DNA from: Pseudolysobacter antarcticus
Lineage (GTDB): Bacteria; Pseudomonadota; Gammaproteobacteria; Xanthomonadales; Rhodanobacteraceae
Direction: 5' to 3'
DNA length: 64,000 nt
Assembly: GCF_004168365.1 (NCBI RefSeq)
Contig: NZ_CP035704.1
Location: 1,240,001-1,304,000 of the forward strand
The translations under genes and the position numbers were made by a program. The notes beneath the pieces are model-generated. The model searched no databases. It worked only from the letters and a program-made list of their open reading frames with translations, and was not told the origin of the DNA. The stretch's first letter is position 1. Each line of letters starts with the position of its first letter. Below, piece after piece: positions 57,486-64,000 of the stretch.

Positions 57486-57501
57486 GGCGAAAATTTTCGC
57501 C
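57486..57501. repeat. 16-bp perfect palindrome upstream of the DUF3096 gene
   Basis: GGCGAAAATTTTCGCC reads the same on both strands. It lies 34 bases before the DUF3096 start codon in a 282-base gap shared with divergent msrB. An operator site for a dimeric repressor is the simplest reading. The remaining gap shows no other feature. Confidence 0.4.
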
Positions 57502-57734
57502 CGAACTTTAGCATGCCGCGATGGATGCGTGAGTGCGACGCTACGGAAGCGATTGCGGCTCTGGAATGACCAAATCCGCATGGCTCAAATGTTGCTACGG
57601 GTAACGTGTGCGCTTGACGAAACAGCCGCTGAAATCATTTTCTGGTCGCCCCGGTCTGCATAGCCAGTAGCGACGCAGGCAGCGGCACACGGATGACCGA
57701 CTGCCTCACACAGCAGACCAGATAAGGAACAAGC

Positions 57735-58265
57735 ATGAAGACTTTCAACGGTAACTCGGCAATTCATATCAGCCGCCGCCGCTTGCTAGCGGGCAGTGCG
57801 GCGCTGCTCGGCGTCAGCGTGTTCGGTTGGCGCAGCCTCGGTTTGCAACATGCCGATGCCGCCAGCGAGACATTTGAAATCAGCCACAGCGACGCCGAAT
57901 GGAAAGCGCTGCTCGCGCCCGAGCAATACGCGGTGCTGCGTCAGGAAGGCACCGAGCGACCGTTCAGCAGCCCGCTTGATCACGAAAAGCGCGAAGGCGT
58001 ATTTGCGTGCGCTGGCTGCAACCTCGATCTGTTTTCATCGAAGACAAAATTCGACAGCCGCACCGGCTGGCCGAGTTTCTGGAAACCCTTGCCGAAGGCG
58101 GTTGGCGAAACCGTCGATTCCACATTCGGCATGGTACGCACCGAGGTGCATTGCCACCGCTGCGGCGGCCATCTCGGCCATGTCTTCGACGACGGCCCGG
58201 CGCCGACGCATTTGCGTTATTGCATGAATGGCGTGGCGATGACGTTCAAGCCGGCGCTTGGCTGA
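57735..58265 (+). CDS. msrB: Peptide methionine-(R)-sulfoxide reductase with Tat signal
   Basis: 176 residues. It reduces the R form of methionine sulfoxide in proteins. An N-terminal twin-arginine signal is visible (SRRRLLAGSAALLGVSVFG, residues 13-31), so the enzyme should fold in the cytoplasm and be exported to the periplasm. The MsrB domain shows the zinc-binding pairs CAGC (in VFACAGCNLDLF) and CHRC (in EVHCHRCGGHLGHVFDDG), FDSRTGWPSFW, and the catalytic Cys in LRYCMNGVAM. A second resolving Cys is not in the usual place. Its electron donor is not encoded nearby. Confidence 0.94.
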   Translation: MKTFNGNSAIHISRRRLLAGSAALLGVSVFGWRSLGLQHADAASETFEISHSDAEWKALLAPEQYAVLRQEGTERPFSSPLDHEKREGVFACAGCNLDLFSSKTKFDSRTGWPSFWKPLPKAVGETVDSTFGMVRTEVHCHRCGGHLGHVFDDGPAPTHLRYCMNGVAMTFKPALG

Positions 58266-58395
58266 GCTTCGATAGAGTTGCTGCTCGCGATTGCTTACGG
58301 AGGCCGGAAAAGCGCCACCACTAAAGATGATCTATGAGCAGCGTCTTCCGGCAATTGGCCTACGTCGATAGCGCCGCGAATCGCGTGTGTTTATC

Positions 58396-58938
58396 TCAGC
58401 CCGAACGCGGCGGATTCTTGGCGAGAGCAATCGCATTGCGCAGTTCTGCAACGATGGGATGATCATTCCACCAGAAACGAGAGCTACTGACAGGGATGAA
58501 TGTGAAGTCCGTGCCGAAATCGCAAGGTTGGCTCAGCACCACGCGAACAGGATGGCTTCGTATCCATATCCGCTCGTTGATCTGTTCGATGTTGGTCAGC
58601 GGAATTCGGCACTCCTGCCGATAGTTCGACACATACAATGCCGTGCCATCAAAACGCACGCGCTTGAGTTGATAGGCAAACCATAACGTGTAGATCATCA
58701 GGCACAACGAGATAACCGGAACAAGAATCCTGAAGGGGATTGGCATCTTCTGCAACGCCGTCACGTAATCCATAAAGTGCGAAACCCACCAACCGATGCC
58801 CACCACCAAAGCGACGGGAAAAATGTACTTCGTCGGAAACGTGAAGATTGATGAGAGTGTACGCATCGGGTCGCTTGCTATCGGCGTAACATCGAGGGAT
58901 GCATCGTAAAGCGACATCGCATTCGAAAATAATTTCAT
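58396..58938 (-). CDS. Two-helix membrane protein, PH-domain-like (hypothetical)
   Basis: 180 residues, not recognised as a named family. Two membrane helices (about 37-57, IFPVALVVGIGWWVSHFM, and 69-89, ILVPVISLCLMIYTLWFAYQ) are followed by a C-terminal soluble domain with FDGTALYVSNYRQECRIPL and NIEQINERIWIRSHP. That pattern of a beta-strand pair after two helices resembles bacterial PH domains. It stands alone between msrB and the divergent S9 peptidase. Confidence 0.7.
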   Translation of the reverse strand: MKLFSNAMSLYDASLDVTPIASDPMRTLSSIFTFPTKYIFPVALVVGIGWWVSHFMDYVTALQKMPIPFRILVPVISLCLMIYTLWFAYQLKRVRFDGTALYVSNYRQECRIPLTNIEQINERIWIRSHPVRVVLSQPCDFGTDFTFIPVSSSRFWWNDHPIVAELRNAIALAKNPPRSG

Positions 58939-59053
58939 TGATTGCTTTTCATCACGCTATCACATCTCAACATCAAGGCGCCCACCCCGTGTAAGTTTGC
59001 GATGCAGAATTATGCTATGAATATCCGCACTATATTTTGCCGGGGAGGCAGGG

Positions 59054-61555
59054 ATGCAGTTCGGAAAGTTTTTTCTCGCGGGCGCGAGCTTGGTGTTGGG
59101 CTTTTGCAGCGTGGCATGGGGCAAGGAATACAAACCTGGCGAATCCGTTGATCTCAAACCCGGCAATGGTTTGCTGGCGGTCGATATCGACATCACCGGT
59201 TTTGCATCATCGGTAAAGATCGATCGAGTGGGCTCGCTGTTCGGTGGTGAGTTGTTTACCAAATTGCATGGCGGCGACAATGTTCTGCTGGTCGAAATGC
59301 CAGCGGGCGATTATCGCTGGTCACGCATCGAGCTCGCGCCACTGAACATGTATTTACGTGTTCGCGATGATCCTCGCTTCCACATCAAGATCAATCCCGG
59401 TGTGGTGAATTACGTCGGTGATTTGCAAGTCGCACCTAGCGGTATTGGTTCGGGTTTCAACATCAATACGGTGAATCGTGCCGCGCGCATGCTAGTCAGT
59501 CTGGATCGTTTTTATCCGGGCTTGTGGCGCAAATTTTCGATGCGCTACGAAGGCGGGTTGCCTGATCGTTTTCCACAATTCGCGGCCCACGAGCTCGGCG
59601 AGCAAACTGCGCTCGACGCAGTGACCGCAGGTATAAGCGGCGACGCAAAAACGGCCCCGAAAGATGTCGCGCCGGAATTGCATCCGTTGGTAAATGAACT
59701 CTTCGCGCAGCGTCAGTTGCGCGTGGTGCGTTTGAATCCGCGCGGCGATCTGATAGCGATGATCGAATATCGCGAGGGCAAACACCGTGTCAGCGTGCTG
59801 GATGTGCAGTCGAATTTCGCAGTGGATGTCTATCGCGGTGACATCGAAGTCCGCAGCATCGCTTTCGCCGGCGATCGTACCGTGTTGTTTGGGCTGAATC
59901 TCCCCGAGGGTAACAACAATCATGTGGTTCATCTGGAGGCAAAGCCGGGGGCAGCGCCGGGCTTCACTCAATTTGTCATTCCCGGACGAGGCGTAATCAT
60001 CGACCCCATGCCAAACGATGGTGCCCATGCAATTTACGCCTACACGAATGTCGATTGGGAGACGCATATTTTCCGTATTGATCTCGGCGGAAAACGTTTT
60101 GACATGGGCCAACTTCGCAGTGAGTTGCGTCTCGACAAAGGGTTGAACAAGGCCTATTACGGACTGGCTGACGTAGCCGGAAATCTGCGTCTGGCGATGG
60201 TAATGATCGATGGTGATTACGCGCTGATGTACCGTGCAGATTTGAAAACGCCATGGCAGGAAGTGTATCGACATACCGCTGATGAGACGTTTGAACCGAT
60301 CCTGCTAAGTAGCGATGGGAATAGCCTGGTCGCACTCGCCAACAAGGACCGCGCGCAAACTGATCTGGTACGTATCGCGCTGCCGAGCGGGGTTGTTTCC
60401 GAAACGATGTTTTCCATTCCTGGCACCGATGTGGACGCAGCAATCACACGCCTTGCAGATCGACGTGTGCTTGCAGTAAATGTCTATCACGACGGTGCCT
60501 TGCAAACCCGTTATCTGGATGAGCCGGACGATGCGATTCGTGGTTCGCTAGCGCAAGTATTGCCGCGAAAAAATGTGGCCATTTACGACAGTAGCGCTGA
60601 CAAGAGTCGAGTCTTGGTGCTGGCATCGGATGAAATTGATCCCGGGACATTTTATCTTTACGACAGCGTCGCGAAAAAGTTGCAGCAACTGCTTTCTGTC
60701 CAGCCGCCCATGCCGGACGTACGCGCGGCACGATCGCAGCTCATCAAGGTCACCGTAGCTGACAATACGACAATCGAAAGTTATCTCACACTGCCCGTTC
60801 AATCCAAGCCACCATATCCCTTGGTCGTGATGCCGCATGGCGGCCCGTTTGGTGCGCGCGACGCCATCGAGTTTGATCCGGAAGTACAGCTGATGGCCAA
60901 CCGGGGATACGCAGTATTGCGCGTCAACTATCGCGGTTCTGGCGGATTTGGCTCGGCTTTTGAGCACGCCGGATTTGGCGCGTGGGGCAAGACTATCGAA
61001 GACGATGTTCTCGCTGCACTGGATGTCGTGGTGAAAAACGAAGTGATCGACAAGAGTCGAATCGCCTTGCGCGGCACCAGCTACGGCGGCTACTCCGCGT
61101 TGATGGGATTGATTCGCTCGCCAGATCGTTTTCGTTGTGGCGTAGCGATATCAGCGGTCACCGATTTGCCCTTGATGTTCAGCTCCAGTGATTGGTCGCA
61201 GGACAAAAAAGTGCGCGAAAAAATGCAGCGGATCGTGGGAGATCCGACCAAGGCGCAAGCCGATATGGAAGCTGTTTCGCCCGACTACCTGTATCGCAAA
61301 CTCGAGCGCCCTTTGCTGATCGTTCATGGGGCTCTCGATCGACGCGTGACCTCGGAGCATGCATTGCGGCTATTGATGTTACTCGGCCACGCAAAAATGA
61401 CGCCGCAATCGCTGTTTCTTGTCAACGAGGGTCACGGTGTGAGAGACCTCGATGCGAGGTATTTGACGGAAGCCAGCATCGAGCATTTTTTCACGACGTG
61501 CCTGGCGTCAGCACAGCCCGTTGCGGCAAAGAGTGGAGTCAGTCAGCAAAAATAA
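59054..61555 (+). CDS. S9 family (prolyl oligopeptidase-type) peptidase with extra N-terminal domain
   Basis: 833 residues, longer than usual for secreted S9 peptidases (about 650-700). The ATG follows GAGG and opens a signal peptide (MQFGKFFLAGASLVLGFCSV, cleaved after about residue 23). Residues 24-150 are a beta-rich domain not found in most S9 enzymes (LLVEMPAGDYRWSRIELAP, INPGVVNYVGDLQV). A beta-propeller follows (about 200-560). The catalytic domain has Ser676 in GTSYGGYSALMG, Asp762 in HGALDRRVTSEHA and His794 in NEGHGVRD. HGGPFGARDAIEF marks the oxyanion region. It should cleave short peptides in the periplasm, possibly proline-containing ones. Confidence 0.93.
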   Translation: MQFGKFFLAGASLVLGFCSVAWGKEYKPGESVDLKPGNGLLAVDIDITGFASSVKIDRVGSLFGGELFTKLHGGDNVLLVEMPAGDYRWSRIELAPLNMYLRVRDDPRFHIKINPGVVNYVGDLQVAPSGIGSGFNINTVNRAARMLVSLDRFYPGLWRKFSMRYEGGLPDRFPQFAAHELGEQTALDAVTAGISGDAKTAPKDVAPELHPLVNELFAQRQLRVVRLNPRGDLIAMIEYREGKHRVSVLDVQSNFAVDVYRGDIEVRSIAFAGDRTVLFGLNLPEGNNNHVVHLEAKPGAAPGFTQFVIPGRGVIIDPMPNDGAHAIYAYTNVDWETHIFRIDLGGKRFDMGQLRSELRLDKGLNKAYYGLADVAGNLRLAMVMIDGDYALMYRADLKTPWQEVYRHTADETFEPILLSSDGNSLVALANKDRAQTDLVRIALPSGVVSETMFSIPGTDVDAAITRLADRRVLAVNVYHDGALQTRYLDEPDDAIRGSLAQVLPRKNVAIYDSSADKSRVLVLASDEIDPGTFYLYDSVAKKLQQLLSVQPPMPDVRAARSQLIKVTVADNTTIESYLTLPVQSKPPYPLVVMPHGGPFGARDAIEFDPEVQLMANRGYAVLRVNYRGSGGFGSAFEHAGFGAWGKTIEDDVLAALDVVVKNEVIDKSRIALRGTSYGGYSALMGLIRSPDRFRCGVAISAVTDLPLMFSSSDWSQDKKVREKMQRIVGDPTKAQADMEAVSPDYLYRKLERPLLIVHGALDRRVTSEHALRLLMLLGHAKMTPQSLFLVNEGHGVRDLDARYLTEASIEHFFTTCLASAQPVAAKSGVSQQK

Positions 61556-61615
61556 TTTTGCGTAAACAGAATAATGAAGAGTCGAATTTCGATCTCCACG
61601 AGCCAGTAAATCGCC

Positions 61616-62905
61616 TTACGAAATAGCGGTCGAATCGTCGATCAACTCCGCTGGCTCCATCCGCGGCGAGAACAAATGAATCACCAGCAGCGCGCATAGA
61701 TAAGCGCAGCTTGCGATCAGGAAAATCGGTGCGTAACCGCGATCGGCGTCGAGCGTCCAGCCGGTGTATTTGGACATCAACATGCCGCCGCACGCGCCGA
61801 GCATGCCGCCGATGCCGACCACCGAGCCGACGCCGCCACGCGGCAGCAAATCAGACGGCAGCGCGTACAAATTGGCGGAAAATCCTTGATGCGCGGCAGC
61901 GGCCAGGCCGATGATCGCGACCGCTACCCAGACGTTTTCGGCGTACGCGGCAAACATCACCGGCGTGGCGCATAGCGCGCAAATCAGCAGTGTGGTTTTG
62001 CGCGCGCGATTCACCGACCAGCCGCGCTTGAGCAGGTGCGATGACAGCCAGCCGCCGAGCACGCTGCCGAAATCCGAGAGCAGATAAATCACGATCAGCG
62101 GCGGGCCGAAATTTTTCAGGTCGAGGTGGAATCGCTTGCCGAGAAAATCCGGCAGCCAGACCAGGTACATGCCGAAAATCGGATCGGTCATGAACTTGGC
62201 TGTGGCGTAGGTCCAGGTCTGGCGCAGACGCAGCAACTTGCGCCAGCCGATGCGGGTGATCGGCGTTACCGGATCTTGCTGGATCCAGTCGAGTTCGGCC
62301 TGCGAAATGCCTTTCACATCTTGCGGGTGGCGATACAGCAGCAGCCAGATCGGCAGCCAGATCAGGCCGGCTAATCCGGTGACGACAAACGCCATTTGCC
62401 AGCCGTAACTCAGCACCACCGCGGGGATGATCAGCGGCGTGACGATTGCGCCGATATTGGTGCCGGCGTTGAACAGACCGTTGGCCAGCGCACGTTCCTT
62501 CTGCGGAAACCATTCGGAGACGGCCTTGATCGAACCCGGAAACGCACCCGATTCGCCGATACCCAATGCAAACCGCGCGACCATGAAATGGCCGATGCCG
62601 CGCGCCGCCGATGTGGCGAATTGCGCGACCGACCAGATGCCAAAGGCGAGTGCAAAACCCCAACGTGCGCCGATGCGATCGACCAGTCGCCCCCACAGCA
62701 AATAACACACCGCATACGCGCCCTGAAACAGCAAATGCACGTTCGCGTAATCGCTGTTGCTCCAGTGCAGGTCGGCGGAAATGGTCGACTTGAGAATGCC
62801 CAGCGTCTGCCGATCAACATAGTTGATGATCATCGCCAGAAACAGCAGTACGACCACCAGCCAGCGATATGATCCGAACGCTCGCACTGGTTTGAGCTGG
62901 GTCAT
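61616..62905 (-). CDS. MFS transporter, hexuronate/organic-acid (ACS) type
   Basis: 429 residues with twelve hydrophobic segments. The MFS motif 2-3 GRLVDRIGARWGFALAFGIW and the ACS-subfamily opening LFLAMIINYVDRQTLGILK are clear. GIGESGAFPGSIKAVSEWFP and FNAGTNIGAIVTPLIIP are typical of ExuT/GarP-like carriers for hexuronates and aldarates. No sugar-acid catabolic gene is adjacent, so the substrate is open. It is convergent with the S9 peptidase over 60 bases without a clear terminator. Confidence 0.9.
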   Translation of the reverse strand: MTQLKPVRAFGSYRWLVVVLLFLAMIINYVDRQTLGILKSTISADLHWSNSDYANVHLLFQGAYAVCYLLWGRLVDRIGARWGFALAFGIWSVAQFATSAARGIGHFMVARFALGIGESGAFPGSIKAVSEWFPQKERALANGLFNAGTNIGAIVTPLIIPAVVLSYGWQMAFVVTGLAGLIWLPIWLLLYRHPQDVKGISQAELDWIQQDPVTPITRIGWRKLLRLRQTWTYATAKFMTDPIFGMYLVWLPDFLGKRFHLDLKNFGPPLIVIYLLSDFGSVLGGWLSSHLLKRGWSVNRARKTTLLICALCATPVMFAAYAENVWVAVAIIGLAAAAHQGFSANLYALPSDLLPRGGVGSVVGIGGMLGACGGMLMSKYTGWTLDADRGYAPIFLIASCAYLCALLVIHLFSPRMEPAELIDDSTAIS

Positions 62906-63010
62906 TGACGTTCAAATCCGCGATAGCGAAGGAGGGGGTGCTGACTGGATCAGCGTGTTTGATCGAAGCCGTTGCGCGCTGGTTTGTTGGTGCGGTGCGT
63001 GACTTCAGTG

Positions 63011-63253
63011 TCAGGCAATATCCTGAAAATACGCAACCACTTCGCCCTTCAACTTGAACGTCATCGCATTGCCGCGACGGTCCAGCGATTTGCCGACCGG
63101 CACGCGAATCCAACCTTCGCTGATGCAGTATTCCTCGACGTTGGTTTTCTCTTCATTGTTGAAACGAATACCGATACCGCGCTCCAGCAATGCGGCGTCG
63201 TAAAACTTGCTCTTAGGATTTACATCCAGACGATCGGGAGGCGTGTCGCTCAT
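63011..63253 (-). CDS. DUF3297 family protein
   Basis: 80 residues from ATG 63253. MSDTPPDRLDVNPKSKFYD, GIGIRFNNEEKTNVEEYC and GWIRVPVGKSLDRRGNAMT make up the entire DUF3297 domain, which is short, cytoplasmic and of unknown function. The open frame extends upstream into the gap but only the last 80 residues are family-like. It is on the same strand as, and between, the SDR fragment and the MFS gene. Confidence 0.88.
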   Translation of the reverse strand: MSDTPPDRLDVNPKSKFYDAALLERGIGIRFNNEEKTNVEEYCISEGWIRVPVGKSLDRRGNAMTFKLKGEVVAYFQDIA

Positions 63254-63368
63254 CGGTTCGATACTCAAAGGAATTCGTCGCATGATAGCGGGTGAGGTTG
63301 CTCGGGTTCCATCGCGACGCGCACAGCAGTTTTTGCGATGCGGATTATTGCGTGGGGTTGCGGCGGCA

Positions 63369-64000
63369 TTACCACGGAATATCGCGGCCGTCCCACGCAA
63401 TAAATCGCCCGCTGTCGGACGGTTTTAATCCGGCCACGATAGCCAGCAACTGGCGCGCCGCGCGTTCGGGCGTGAACAGCTTTTCCGTCGGCACATTGCT
63501 TTGAAACGGCAGCGACAGCGGAGTATCCACCGTGCCCGGATGCAACAGCACGCATGTTGTGTGCGGATGCGTGCGCCGCAATTCGACCGCCAGCGTTCGG
63601 TAGAGCTGGTTTTGCGCCGCCTTCGACGCGCGATACGCATACCAACCGCCGAGTTGGTTGTCACCGATCGAGCCGACCCGCGCTGACAGCGACGCCAGCA
63701 CGCTGGGTTGCGTATGCTTCAAGCGCGGCAGCAATGCGCGCGCCAGCAGGATCGGCGCAAACGCGTTCAACGCAAAAACTTCCGCCAGCGTTTCGGCATT
63801 CAATTGCACCACCGATTTTTCGGGTCGCACACCCGGCGCATGCAGAATACCCGCGGCATTAAAAATCAGATGCAAGCGATCGGTCGTCGCCGCCACGCGT
63901 ACCGCAAGCGCGGTGAGATCATCTGCGCGCGTGATATCTGCAGATAAACAAACCAGCCGATCGCCGTGCCGCGCGACCAGTGCGGCGAGCGCATCGTTAT
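63369..64000 (-). CDS. Short-chain dehydrogenase, N-terminus beyond the window end
   Basis: About 210 residues visible; the frame is open to the window edge and the start with its NAD(P)-binding Gly motif is missing. HLIFNAAGILHAPG holds the NAAG motif. YRASKAAQNQLYRTLAVEL has the active-site YxxxK, the catalytic Ser is in SLSARVGSIGDN, and LLHPGTVDTPLS follows. The short form and the lack of a long substrate loop fit CsgA/C-factor-like SDRs. No substrate can be assigned. A GTG inside the gene at 63896 is not a real start. Confidence 0.88.
   Translation of the reverse strand, partial: NDALAALVARHGDRLVCLSADITRADDLTALAVRVAATTDRLHLIFNAAGILHAPGVRPEKSVVQLNAETLAEVFALNAFAPILLARALLPRLKHTQPSVLASLSARVGSIGDNQLGGWYAYRASKAAQNQLYRTLAVELRRTHPHTTCVLLHPGTVDTPLSLPFQSNVPTEKLFTPERAARQLLAIVAGLKPSDSGRFIAWDGRDIPW

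Overview
This 64 kb chromosomal window comes from a GC-rich gammaproteobacterium, most likely of the Xanthomonadales (Rhodanobacteraceae/Xanthomonadaceae side). The evidence is the mutually consistent set of gene families: a miaA-hfq-hflX-hflK-hflC-purA run, an Oar-like TonB receptor with a carboxypeptidase-regulatory-like domain, an OmpA protein with a thrombospondin type 3 linker, and a compact D-hydroxyproline operon. The genus cannot be fixed from the sequence alone. I see no rRNA, tRNA, CRISPR array, prophage, transposase or integron. Gene density is high, most neighbours overlap by 1-14 bases, and the window reads as ordinary chromosome with several unusual blocks.

Layout. 1-9.4 kb: housekeeping genes (DUF3301 fragment, tandem-FHA protein, nadC, DUF1631, Trm112-like, purEK, sodB, grxD, SDR, marC-like). 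9.5-11.3 kb: a bifunctional PlsC + hemolysin-type acyltransferase resembling the ornithine-lipid synthase OlsF, broken by two one-base losses. 11.5-21 kb: TonB receptor, ppnN, a TPR-tailed glycosyltransferase, fadH, an RsbU-like phosphatase. 21-24 kb: a quinone-oxidoreductase-like gene and an SDR, facing a LysR regulator. 24.1-30.2 kb: six overlapping genes for hydroxyproline to 2-oxoglutarate. 30.5-34.2 kb: lone prpD, ompA, acetoacetate decarboxylase family gene.

34.2-41.1 kb is the most interesting block. It is a tight seven-gene operon (desaturase, FAD amine-oxidase-like protein, DUF1365, Cfa, DUF2878, DUF1295, and a second Cfa-superfamily methyltransferase) that should desaturate and methylate membrane acyl chains. 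It ends against a large branched inverted repeat. 41.3-47.2 kb: a hydrolase, a pseudouridine synthase, and the threonine catabolism pair kbl/tdh split by an uncharacterised secreted protein. 47.3-53.6 kb: miaA, hfq, hflX (apparently with a CTG start), hflKC, purA. 53.7-57.1 kb: two alpha/beta hydrolases and a wax ester/triacylglycerol synthase that carries a histone-H1-like lysine-rich tail. 57.3-64 kb: a tiny DUF3096 protein, Tat-exported MsrB, a membrane protein, a long S9 peptidase with an extra N-terminal domain, an MFS transporter, DUF3297, and an SDR cut by the window end.

How they work together. Lipid remodelling is a recurring theme: the OlsF-like protein, the Cfa/desaturase operon, WS/DGAT with hydrolases, and fadH. 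Amino-acid and peptide catabolism is the second: hydroxyproline operon, threonine dehydrogenase pathway, S9 peptidase, TonB receptor. Functional calls rest on motif recognition by eye; no database search was run.
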